The notes under the pieces were generated by a model. That model did not search any database. It saw nothing but the letters and a program-made list of their open reading frames with translations, and was not told where the DNA came from. The position numbers were made by a program, and so were the translations under genes. From assembly GCF_020782245.1 (NCBI RefSeq), contig NZ_JAJGNP010000020.1, forward strand, positions 1-57,226: DNA of 57,226 bases. Reading direction: 5' to 3'. The stretch comes from Sphingobium soli (GTDB lineage Bacteria; Pseudomonadota; Alphaproteobacteria; Sphingomonadales; Sphingomonadaceae). This document shows positions 35,918 through 43,719 of the stretch, piece by piece (position 1 is the stretch's first letter; each line of letters starts with the position of its first letter).

Positions 35918-36173
35918 ATTTGTTTCCTTGGCTTGGTTCATCCGAACGAGGCCGGTGCCGCGTCCTTGATGACCCTTATGGAAACCAGTTGTCCCGCAAC
36001 TTTGTCAGTCCACCGCCGAATTTGTCGCGAAATGTATCAGGCAGAGGGTGTCCGCATGGATAGCGAAGACGTCCTTTCGCAGGAATGGCCAAGGGGCAAG
36101 GCGGGTCCCCGCCTGCGCGACGACGACGGGGGTGGGCGGCTCTGGCGGCTGCGCCCGCCCCCCCCCGGTGCGA

Positions 36174-37391
36174 TCAGCGGTCGCGCCGTCCGAGCAGACG
36201 AAGCCGCAGGGCGTTCAGCTTGATGAAGCCGGCCGCATCGCGCTGATCATAGGCGCCAGCGTCATCCTCGAACGTCACGACCTTTTCGCTGTAGAGCGAA
36301 TAAGGCGATTTACGCCCGACGACATGGACGCCGCCCTTGTAGAGCTTGAGCCGGACGGTGCCCGTCACCTTTTCCTGGCTGTGGTCGATCGCGGCCTGGA
36401 GCATCTCACGCTCCGGGCTGAACCAGAAACCGTTATAGATGAGTTCGGCGTAACGCGGCGCGAGTTCGTCCTTCAGATGCGCAGCGCCCCGGTCGAGCGT
36501 CAGCTGCTCGATCCCGCGATGGGCGAGATGATAGATGGTGCCGCCGGGCGTTTCATACATGCCGCGCGACTTCATGCCGACGAAGCGGTTCTCGACGAGG
36601 TCGAGGCGACCGATACCATGTTTGCGGCCATAGTCGTTCAATGTTTCGAGAAGGGTCGCAGGCGACATGCCCACGCCGTTGATCGCAACACCATCGCCGC
36701 GTTCGAAGTCGATCGTGATATATTCCGGTGCGTCCGGTGCATCTTCCGGGTTCACGGTGCGCGAATAGACATAGTCCGGGGTTTCTTCCCACGGATCTTC
36801 CAGCACTTTGCCTTCCGAAGAGGTGTGCAGCATGTTCGCGTCGGTCGAAAAGGGGCTTTCGCCGCGCTTGTCGCGGGGAATGGGGATCTGATGCTTTTCG
36901 GCGAACTCGATGAGCTTCGTGCGGCTGGTCAAATCCCATTCGCGCCAGGGGGCGATCACCTTGATGTCCGGCGACAGCGCGTAATAGCCCAGTTCGAAGC
37001 GAACCTGGTCGTTGCCCTTGCCGGTCGCGCCATGGCTCACCGCGTCCGCGCCCACTTGTTTCGCGATTTCGATCTGCCGCTTGGCGATCAGCGGCCGGGC
37101 GATCGACGTGCCGAGCAGGTACAGCCCCTCATAAAGCGCGTTGGAGCGCATCATCGGAAAGACATAGTCCTTCACAAATTCTTCGCGCAGGTCGTCAATG
37201 AAGATATGCTCTTGCTTGACGCCCATCAGTTGCGCCTTGGCGCGGGCGGGCTCCAGTTCTTCCCCCTGTCCCAAATCGGCGGTGAAGGTCACGACCTCGC
37301 AGCCATAGGTCTGCTGCAACCATTTCAAAATCACGCTGGTGTCTAGGCCGCCGGAAAAGGCGAGGACGATGCGATTGATCTTTTCGGTCAT
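36174..37391 (-). CDS. argG: Argininosuccinate synthase
   Basis: Joins citrulline and aspartate with ATP in arginine synthesis. The 405-aa sequence has the N-type pyrophosphatase loop [17 protein letters not shown] and [42 protein letters not shown], the [19 protein letters not shown] region and [13 protein letters not shown] [15 protein letters not shown]. Length is typical. It stands alone; arginine genes usually are scattered in this group. A nine-C run lies just after the stop (36158-36166). Confidence 0.96.
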   Translation of the reverse strand: MTEKINRIVLAFSGGLDTSVILKWLQQTYGCEVVTFTADLGQGEELEPARAKAQLMGVKQEHIFIDDLREEFVKDYVFPMMRSNALYEGLYLLGTSIARPLIAKRQIEIAKQVGADAVSHGATGKGNDQVRFELGYYALSPDIKVIAPWREWDLTSRTKLIEFAEKHQIPIPRDKRGESPFSTDANMLHTSSEGKVLEDPWEETPDYVYSRTVNPEDAPDAPEYITIDFERGDGVAINGVGMSPATLLETLNDYGRKHGIGRLDLVENRFVGMKSRGMYETPGGTIYHLAHRGIEQLTLDRGAAHLKDELAPRYAELIYNGFWFSPEREMLQAAIDHSQEKVTGTVRLKLYKGGVHVVGRKSPYSLYSEKVVTFEDDAGAYDQRDAAGFIKLNALRLRLLGRRDR

Positions 37392-37494
37392 GGAGCGGCG
37401 ACTCTTTCTGATGGAAACGGCGCGTAAAGGCGTGCGCGCGCCCGGTATCAGTCACGCCGAAAAAGCGCAACCGGACTGGCGGGGCCGGGATCGC

Positions 37495-37522
37495 AAAAAG
37501 GCCGAGCGCATGGCCCGGCCTT
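37495..37522 (-). terminator. Intrinsic terminator of the 37560-38648 gene
   Basis: On the minus strand AAGGCCG...CGGCCTT (37522-37516 with 37504-37498) forms the stem, and a T-run follows (plus-strand AAAAA, 37495-37499). It ends the gene whose stop is at 37560 and insulates argG, whose start is at 37391. Confidence 0.75.
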
Positions 37523-37559
37523 CATTGCCTTTCTTGATTGCGTGGCGGGGGCCAGCCGA

Positions 37560-38648
37560 TCAGCGTGTACGCGGTTTCAGGAAGCCGCTACGCGGACCAT
37601 CCTTGTCGAAGCGATAGACCATCTGGCTGCGATCCTGCGTCGCCGGGCCGTGTGGTGCAACCGGTTCGGCATGTACTGTTTGCGGCGCATCGGGCGTGCG
37701 GGCCGCCGCTTCACGCTGGGCCAGCAGGAAACGGGCGCGTCGGGTGCGCTTGGTCCGGGTCGTAAAGGGATTTTCCGGGCTGGGGGGCGCGGCGACCATG
37801 GCGTCGAGCGTCGCGTCCTGTGGCATCACCATCGCCGGGGCCATCGCCGGACGCGCACCGATCGCGGGCCGGCTGGCGGGCGCATGCTCTACGGGCGTCT
37901 TCCGCGCCGGACCGACCATAGCAGGCGCGGGCTCAGGCATTGCCGCAGCGGTGGCATAGGTTGGCGTAACAACTCCGTCCTCCGCAACGGGGCGGCGGCG
38001 GCGCATCACCATCGCGCCACCCAGGCCCATCAGCAGCAGCGCGCCGCCACCCATGGCCCACAGAAGCGCCTGATCCGTGCGCGCGGCTTCTGCCGGGGCT
38101 TCAGCGGCCATCGATGGCGCGGTGGCGGCGGCAGCCGGCATATCTGCCGGGGCGCGATCCGTCGTGGATGGGGCTGGCGGAGTCGGCGCCGCCGTCGCGG
38201 CGGCGGGCGACATCACTGGCGCGGCCGGCGCGTCCATTGCCGTGGATTCGGGCGTGGGGGCAGCCCGGCGAGTACTTTCCTGACGCGCGGATGGGCGGTT
38301 CGCCTGATCCGTAGCGCGGCTGCTTGCCTGCTCCGCCTCGGCAGCGGCACGTGCCTCGGCGATGCGCTGTTCAACCGGGGCGGTCGACTGCACGACAGGC
38401 GCGCTCGGCTGAAACACCGGGGTTGCAGGCATAGTGCTTCCTGGCATCGTGCTTCCCGGCGTCGCCGCGGCCGGCGCGACCTGTGCCGGGGTCATTGCCG
38501 GCGGACTGACGACGCTCGCCTCCGGCGCGGCCGAGGGCGCAACAGCGGGCGGCACGATGTCCTGCGCCAGCAGAGGCGTTGCGGTAAAGGCCAGAACAGC
38601 GGCGATCGCGGCCCTGGCGGGGCGGATGGTGCGAATATGTCCAGTCAT
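37560..38648 (-). CDS. Ala/Pro-rich single-pass membrane protein, unknown
   Basis: The 362-aa protein starts with a signal peptide (ending TPLLAQ). A long low-complexity extracytoplasmic region rich in Ala, Pro, Thr and Ser spans about residues 28-200; within it a short charged helix reads VEQRIAEARAAAEAEQASS. A single membrane helix follows (ALLWAMGGGALLLMGLGGAMVM), then RRRR and a Pro/Ala-rich cytoplasmic tail ending in a conserved-looking segment (SQMVYRFDKDGPRSGFLKP). The layout is that of a type I surface-exposed or periplasm-spanning anchor. I know similar orphan proteins from sphingomonads but no function. Confidence 0.7.
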   Translation of the reverse strand: MTGHIRTIRPARAAIAAVLAFTATPLLAQDIVPPAVAPSAAPEASVVSPPAMTPAQVAPAAATPGSTMPGSTMPATPVFQPSAPVVQSTAPVEQRIAEARAAAEAEQASSRATDQANRPSARQESTRRAAPTPESTAMDAPAAPVMSPAAATAAPTPPAPSTTDRAPADMPAAAATAPSMAAEAPAEAARTDQALLWAMGGGALLLMGLGGAMVMRRRRPVAEDGVVTPTYATAAAMPEPAPAMVGPARKTPVEHAPASRPAIGARPAMAPAMVMPQDATLDAMVAAPPSPENPFTTRTKRTRRARFLLAQREAAARTPDAPQTVHAEPVAPHGPATQDRSQMVYRFDKDGPRSGFLKPRTR

Positions 38649-38740
38649 AGTGGATCATCAACCATCGACTGGTCCGAATCTTTGCATGAACTGGCCGCAT
38701 CAAGGACGAACCGAAAGGACGATAAGGCGAAGCGATCATT

Positions 38741-38756
38741 ATGAACGGATGTTCAT
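38741..38756. promoter_or_regulatory. Perfect palindrome ATGAAC-GGAT-GTTCAT
   Basis: Six-base arms around a 4-base spacer, 93 bp upstream of the Ala/Pro-rich membrane protein gene. The GAAC-N4-GTTC core equals the Gram-positive LexA site, but alphaproteobacterial LexA uses GTTC-N7-GTTC, so the binder is unknown. Confidence 0.3.
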
Positions 38757-38814
38757 CGCATGAAGGCCAGGACATCTCACCTTCGCTGAACGATTATTCA
38801 TCCTACAGCGATTA

Positions 38815-39009
38815 TTACTGATCTTTTTCTTGAGGCGACTCGCGAAATGCGCCCCTCAACACGGCATCCTGGCGCTCGTCTTGGGCCGCCTGCGCCGAAC
38901 GTTCGGCCTTCGTGCGGCCATGAAGCGCCCGATTGGCGGCCGCGTTCGCCGCCTTGTCGGCACGAGCCTTGCGCTTGCGCGCCTGACGCAGATTGATGAC
39001 AGTGCCCAT
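38815..39009 (-). CDS. DUF4169 family protein
   Basis: A 64-aa, highly charged helical protein starting MGTVINLRQARKRKARADKA, the conserved opening of the alphaproteobacterial DUF4169 family. It has NRALHGRTKAER in the middle. The ATG at 39009 matches the family start. The frame is open upstream but would run into the lacI promoter. Function unknown. It is divergent from the LacI-type regulator. Confidence 0.75.
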   Translation of the reverse strand: MGTVINLRQARKRKARADKAANAAANRALHGRTKAERSAQAAQDERQDAVLRGAFRESPQEKDQ

Positions 39010-39099
39010 CGCGCCACCATAAGGGAGCGCGCCATGGCTTGCCAAGCGCGACGACAAAGGGGCATGACAAACGCCTCCCCGCGCCATGAGCCAGGACCC

Positions 39100-40092
39100 A
39101 TGACCAGCATTCACGACGTCGCCGCCCTCGCCAAAGTCTCGATCAAGACGGTGTCCCGCGTCGTCAACAAGGCGCCCAATGTCAGCGACGTATTGCGGGA
39201 CCGGGTGCAGGCGGCGATCGCGCAGCTGGGCTATCGCCCCAACCAGTCCGCGCGGCGGCTGGCGGGCGGGCGGTCATTCATGATCGCATTCCTTTATAAC
39301 AACCCCGCCCCCGGCTATGTCAGCCGCATCCAGATGGGCGCGGCCTGGCGGTGCCGGGACCTGGGCTATCATCTGGTGGTCGAACCACTATCGCCGGGCG
39401 GAGAGGAACGGTTCGACGTGCTCGACCGGCTGGTCGCGGCGCTGCGGCCCGATGGCGTGCTGCTCGTCCCGCCGCTGGCCGACGACCAGCCGCTGCTCGA
39501 CAGGCTGGCGCAGATGCAGCTGCCCTGCGCGCGCATTGCCGGTTCCGGGCCTTCGCCCAGCTTCACCATCTCCACGCCCGAACAGGCGGCGGGCCGGATG
39601 GTCGCGGATCATCTGACCAGCCTTGGCCATCGCCGCATCGGTGTCATCACCCCGCCCGCGACCCACCATGCCGCGCTGCGCCGGGTCGATGGCTTTCGCG
39701 AAGGGCTGGCGGCGGCGGGCATCGCGGCGGAGGAGGCGCTGTTCGTGCCCGGCCGGTTCGATTTCGCGTCGGGGATCGCGGCGGGCGAGGCATTGCTGGC
39801 GCTGCCGCACCCGCCGACCGCCATCTTCGCCACCAATGACGACATGGCGCTGGGCGTGCTGACGCTGGCGCACCGGATTGGGTTGCGCGTGCCCGAAGAC
39901 CTGTCCGTCACCGGCTTTGACGATACGTCGGCGAGCCTGACATCCTGGCCCCCGCTGACCACCGTGCGCCAGCCGCTGGAGGAAATGGGCCGCACCGTCA
40001 TCGACGCGCTGGCGCAAGACGCACGCGACACACCCGAATTCCGCTTCACCCTGATCGAACGCGGCAGTTCAGGCCCGCCGGCGCAAGCGTGA
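39100..40092 (+). CDS. LacI-family transcriptional regulator
   Basis: A 330-aa repressor. The N-terminal helix-turn-helix is TSIHDVAALAKVSIKTVSRV, followed by the hinge helix (QSARRLAGGRS). The rest is a periplasmic-binding-protein-like sugar domain (RIGVITPPATHHAALRRVDGF, PPTAIFATNDDMALGVL, LSVTGFDDTSAS, PPLTTVRQPLEEMG). CAGGAC precedes the ATG at 39100. An upstream in-frame ATG lacks support. Its target is unknown. It might act on the glycosidase operator 7 kb away, or on genes outside the window. It is the last host gene before the prophage border. Confidence 0.88.
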   Translation: MTSIHDVAALAKVSIKTVSRVVNKAPNVSDVLRDRVQAAIAQLGYRPNQSARRLAGGRSFMIAFLYNNPAPGYVSRIQMGAAWRCRDLGYHLVVEPLSPGGEERFDVLDRLVAALRPDGVLLVPPLADDQPLLDRLAQMQLPCARIAGSGPSPSFTISTPEQAAGRMVADHLTSLGHRRIGVITPPATHHAALRRVDGFREGLAAAGIAAEEALFVPGRFDFASGIAAGEALLALPHPPTAIFATNDDMALGVLTLAHRIGLRVPEDLSVTGFDDTSASLTSWPPLTTVRQPLEEMGRTVIDALAQDARDTPEFRFTLIERGSSGPPAQA

Positions 40093-40116
40093 GGGATAAA
40101 CGATGTACGGGATGGC

Positions 40117-40165
40117 TGGAGCGGGTAGCGGGGATCGAACCCGCATCACAAGCTTGGAAGGCGTG
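40117..40165 (-). tRNA. 3' half of tRNA-Gly(TCC): prophage attachment-site remnant
   Basis: Read on the minus strand, CTTCCAAGCTTG is an anticodon loop (anticodon TCC) with the 3' half of its stem. A perfect T-arm follows (GCGGG TTCGATC CCCGC), then ACCCGC of the acceptor stem and TCCA. The D-arm and the 5' half are absent: before the anticodon loop the sequence turns AT-rich and unrelated. A full tRNA cannot form. This is what tyrosine-integrase insertion into a tRNA 3' end leaves at the end far from the integrase. The intact gene should be at the other border, beyond 57226. The next 247 bp (to 40412) hold no gene. Confidence 0.85.
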
Positions 40166-40412
40166 TGAAGTAACGCATTTTCAACGATTTATAAAAATTT
40201 ATCCGCAAACGTTACACGTACATTTAGGGAACAGAAGGAATACATCCGACATGTTTACCGCGCCGTTACCGCAAACCCTCAGTTAGCTCGGAAGCATCGG
40301 GAGATTAACTATTCAGCAGGAATAAAAGTTTTTTCATCGTTAAGCGTTGCTCAAGTCGCTCGCGTGTACTCTATTGTCGTATGAATGGCTCGACACAAGA
40401 TAGGGAATACTA

Positions 40413-40631
40413 ATGCTAAAAGGAAAATCAGCGTCAGAACTCGCCATGATCGGCCGCAGCGGCGGCGGATTCGTGTTAGACGGATCAGATTATAGCGCGT
40501 CAAATCTCGCGATGATCGGTAGGAGTTTGGACTCCCAGAGCCGGATGACCATTATGAATTCGAGCCGTTTCAGCACCAGCGATCTAAGCATGGTTGCGCG
40601 CAGCGCCCCCGGACGGATTTCGTTTAGCTAA
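40413..40631 (+). CDS. 72-aa protein of three LAMIGRS-type repeats, unknown
   Basis: The protein is built of a repeated element: SASELAMIGRS (residues 6-16), SASNLAMIGRS (28-38) and STSDLSMVARS (54-64), with 11-15-residue Gly/Ser/Asp spacers. Before the second and third copies a shared lead-in occurs (LDGSDY, MNSSRF). There is no signal peptide, membrane segment or Cys. GGGAA precedes the ATG at a fair distance. It is the gene nearest the prophage border and lies in low-G+C DNA. I know no family. The regular repeat could form a small solenoid or fibre, or present several copies of one peptide. Confidence 0.6.
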   Translation: MLKGKSASELAMIGRSGGGFVLDGSDYSASNLAMIGRSLDSQSRMTIMNSSRFSTSDLSMVARSAPGRISFS

Positions 40632-40892
40632 CGAGCCTTCCAAGCTCTACACATTCCCAGATTTCCGCGACATGATTTGTAAAACGGCCGAAACCTTGAG
40701 CGCTGTTTTTCAAAAGCCTAATTTGGCTCGGTAAACCTCGTCGAGCAAAAGCGCAGTCGTGAGACAGCGCCACGACTGTCGCCAAGCTAAGCCAATCCGT
40801 CTACTAATCTGTCACGTTGTCCTGTTATTGGCGGACCAATGGCCTTTCGCCTGCCAACGGGAGTTTGGCATGAAAATGGTGGAGCATTCAAA

Positions 40893-41942
40893 ATGATCAA
40901 ACGCCGCTCCTTTCTCGCGGCCTTCTCGCTACCATTCATCTTTTATCCCAGCACTCCTTTTGCGCGGAGACCACGCATCCCGGTAGGCGCTATTAGATGG
41001 GATGCTTGGTACACGCCTGGGTCGCCCCAAACTGCCGCCGTGTCGCGTAGTTTAGGCGAAAGAAGATTTAAGGACAGGATCCCGACATTCGGAAGCCAAT
41101 GTGAGAGTGATCGAATTTGCTTTCCGGAGGACATCCAGTCAGAAATCAAGACTGAAATCGATATGGCCGCAGACGCCGGTTTAGATTTCTGGGCGTTCGT
41201 CGCCTATGAAAGGGGCCATCCTCTTCGCAGGGCATTTGAATATTATCTTTCAAGCAACAATAGCTCTCGCATCAAATTTTCGCTTATTTGCGATGCAGGT
41301 CGATTTCAAAACAAGGAATTACGCTTAGACCATGCGAAATTGATAGAAGATCCTCGATATCAAAGCTGTCGCAGTGGCAAGCCGATATACTGCATAATGA
41401 TTAATGGATTGCAGAGAGATTTTAAGTCATTAGCAAGAGATATTCTCGACTTTCGACGATCAGTAGCGGAAAAAACTGGGAAGAATTTGACAGTTTTAGC
41501 GATGTATTCGTCTAAGAGAAATTTGGACCCTACCGGAATGGAAGCGTTCGATGGCAGCGCGTATTATTCCATCGTCTGCTCAAGGTCCGGGAATAGTTAC
41601 AGTGCTCTGGCAGAGTGCGCCGAACAAACGTGGGAGCAAAAAGCGCAGTTCGACGCTCTATACGCGCCCACCATAATGACAGGCTGGGACAGATCACCCC
41701 GGGAAATGCACCCGGTATTCTGGGAGGCGCGACGCAATTATCCTGGTATCAACTTTGGGCAACCAACCCGATTGGAATTTGCTAATCATATAAAATCAGG
41801 CTTGGCATTTGCGCAAAATAATTCGGATACACCAGCAGTTTTCATTTATGCTTGGAATGAGTTTGATGAAGGTGGATGGTTATATCCTACCAAAGGCGAC
41901 AAATTTGACCGCCTCGCAACTTTGAGGTCTCTGCTTTTATGA
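40893..41942 (+). CDS. Exported WbsX/GH99-like protein
   Basis: The 349-aa product starts at 40893 (GGAG about 8 bp upstream) with IKRRSFLAAFSLPFIFY, a signal peptide with twin Arg and so a possible Tat signal. The body resembles the GH99-like domain of WbsX proteins: VGAIRWDAWYTPGS at the start, AADAGLDFWAFVAYERG and, near the end, AVFIYAWNEFDEGGW, equivalent to the AWNEWAEG motif of the larger WbsX protein in the same cargo. Likely a periplasmic or surface glycan-active enzyme (endo-type glycosidase or transferase). It is the only large plus-strand gene of the prophage segment and converges on the sulfotransferase gene. Confidence 0.7.
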   Translation: MIKRRSFLAAFSLPFIFYPSTPFARRPRIPVGAIRWDAWYTPGSPQTAAVSRSLGERRFKDRIPTFGSQCESDRICFPEDIQSEIKTEIDMAADAGLDFWAFVAYERGHPLRRAFEYYLSSNNSSRIKFSLICDAGRFQNKELRLDHAKLIEDPRYQSCRSGKPIYCIMINGLQRDFKSLARDILDFRRSVAEKTGKNLTVLAMYSSKRNLDPTGMEAFDGSAYYSIVCSRSGNSYSALAECAEQTWEQKAQFDALYAPTIMTGWDRSPREMHPVFWEARRNYPGINFGQPTRLEFANHIKSGLAFAQNNSDTPAVFIYAWNEFDEGGWLYPTKGDKFDRLATLRSLLL

Positions 41943-41968
41943 AAAGCAGAACCCCGAATTTATCACCA

Positions 41969-42721
41969 TCAATCTATAAAATACTTTTCGTAATCCGTAC
42001 CAGAAAAGTGCTCCTTCAATTCTTTCCAATTTTTCACGTAATGAGATTGCGGAAATTGCGCCTGCTTTTTCAAGGCTTGCTTAACAGGCACTTTCTCCAA
42101 CTCAAGAAAGGAAAAAAGCCGAGCCGAAACTCCAGGAAAATCCCGCACGAGTTCATCATAGTCGACAGCAAAAGAAGGAACCTGCTTGGATAAGCTGTCA
42201 AGGAAACCTTTGACATCGGAATAACCCTTGAAAAAGTTTTCCGCTTCGGTCGGATCTATTGAAACAACAGCTGCAGGCACATTGGAGCGCCTCGCCTTTG
42301 CGCTTTCCATCCATTTTCCGGATGCTCGGGCAACCTGGCGAGATATAAGGCAATCGAGCAAATTGTTCCGCCAAATGGTAACCAATTTAGTATCAGGGAA
42401 TGCTTCAAAAATGCGCATGAAAAGGCGCTCTGTAGTAGGCGCCTTCAGATAGTCGCCAAACAGTTTGAAACCTATAGCGCCCGCCTCCGGCGCTGGTGTA
42501 GGCCATACCTCGTTTCTCAAAAATTCGATTCCGTCCTCCGCATTGGGATCAAAAAATCGAGTGCTCCCGTCGCTCCTTACGATCGCGTGGGGACCGGATC
42601 GCTCACGGGCGACGGGGTGAAACAGTTCACCAAGCATCTTGATGCCAGGGTGCTGATCGAGTGTCGTCGCCAGTAGGGTCGAACCCGTCCTGGGCATTCC
42701 GGCCACAAAAAAATTCTGCAT
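41969..42721 (-). CDS. PAPS-dependent sulfotransferase
   Basis: The 250-aa protein has the 5'-phosphosulfate loop FFVAGMPRTGSTLLATTL at its N-terminus and the 3'-phosphate motif LVTIWRNNLLDCLISRQVA at about residues 112-130. This is the bacterial Sulfotransfer_1 / Stf0-like layout, usually acting on sugars. It would move sulfate from PAPS onto a glycan or lipid. GAGGTAACG supports the ATG. It follows the glycosyltransferase gene by 56 bp on the same strand, so it probably decorates the sugar chain made by its neighbours. Base composition is well below the host average. Confidence 0.85.
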   Translation of the reverse strand: MQNFFVAGMPRTGSTLLATTLDQHPGIKMLGELFHPVARERSGPHAIVRSDGSTRFFDPNAEDGIEFLRNEVWPTPAPEAGAIGFKLFGDYLKAPTTERLFMRIFEAFPDTKLVTIWRNNLLDCLISRQVARASGKWMESAKARRSNVPAAVVSIDPTEAENFFKGYSDVKGFLDSLSKQVPSFAVDYDELVRDFPGVSARLFSFLELEKVPVKQALKKQAQFPQSHYVKNWKELKEHFSGTDYEKYFID

Positions 42722-42777
42722 CGTTACCTCAATCTAGCCTAGTGATGAAATTTCAATCATGCTGCACGTCAGAGGGT

Positions 42778-43719
42778 TTAGGCCACGTCTCGGTCGTAAA
42801 TCCGCCAGCTTTTTAAACCACGCCCCATTTCGCGATCATAAAATCGAGACATGCCTTTTTGGCCCACAAATGTCTCGAAATATCCCGGCCATTTGGATGG
42901 GCTTGGGCAGAGCGAATTCAGCGGCTCGCGATCTATGACACGGCGAAAAAATCTGCGCATTACAACTTCGGTTTCTACCTCCGCCATATGGCTCAAGCCT
43001 TTGAAGGAGTTTTGCGGGTGAAGACGATAGCTATATAACGGCTGCAAAACGACCGCCGGTTCACAATAAAATAGAGACTGAAGTACGAAGTCCCAATCGT
43101 GACAATATTTTAGCGGCAGGAATCCGCCAATTTCATCATATATGTTTTTACTGAACACAATATTTCCGGTGGACACAGCTAAGTTTTGGCGTAGCAAGCC
43201 AAATCCGGTCGTGATATCTCTATTTATATTTAACAACTGTCGAATTTTGAAATGAGCAAACGGCGCTAAGTCTTCTGCCGTAAACGTACCGTTCCCTTCG
43301 TCGACCACATCAACCAGACTAAACCCTACATCAGACCGCTTCTCTCGCATCGCGTTTACAATGCTTGTGATACGCCCGGGAAGAAATTGGTCGTCGGAAT
43401 TGATGACTGTGATCAATTCCCCTTTTGCCTTTGATATACCCTCATTGATGGTGGCGTGTGCGCCTCGATTTTTGGCGTTGCGCGAAACATACACTCTATT
43501 GAAGCGCTGACCATAGGGTGTACGCAGGAGCTTCGACGCAAAAGCGAAGCTCCCGTCTGTAGAACTGTCATCAATGACGATCAGTTCGATATTGTCGTAA
43601 TCCTGACTGTGAACGGAGTTTAGGCACTCATAGAGAAATTCTTCGTGATTATAAATTGGGACAACCACGCTTACGAGAGGCTGCTCGCTGTCGGTCCACC
43701 CTGCGCAATTATAGGTCAT
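42778..43719 (-). CDS. Family 2 glycosyltransferase
   Basis: A 313-aa GT-A enzyme: PLVSVVVPIYNHEEFLYECL, IELIVIDDSSTDGS, then AKNRGAHATINEG and ELITVINSDDQFLPGRI with the DxD-like SDD. CHDWDFVLQSLFY suits the acceptor/base region. No membrane segment is seen, so it acts at the cytoplasmic face of the membrane on nucleotide-sugar donors. The ATG overlaps the stop of the WbsX gene (ATGA, 43716-43719), so the two are translated together. Donor and acceptor are unknown. Confidence 0.88.
   Translation of the reverse strand: MTYNCAGWTDSEQPLVSVVVPIYNHEEFLYECLNSVHSQDYDNIELIVIDDSSTDGSFAFASKLLRTPYGQRFNRVYVSRNAKNRGAHATINEGISKAKGELITVINSDDQFLPGRITSIVNAMREKRSDVGFSLVDVVDEGNGTFTAEDLAPFAHFKIRQLLNINRDITTGFGLLRQNLAVSTGNIVFSKNIYDEIGGFLPLKYCHDWDFVLQSLFYCEPAVVLQPLYSYRLHPQNSFKGLSHMAEVETEVVMRRFFRRVIDREPLNSLCPSPSKWPGYFETFVGQKGMSRFYDREMGRGLKSWRIYDRDVA

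Noticed and set aside
40089..40286. A 65-codon frame over the tRNA fragment (contains GIEPASQAWKA)
   Set aside because: This peptide is what one gets by translating a tRNA T-arm on the wrong strand, a common annotation artefact.
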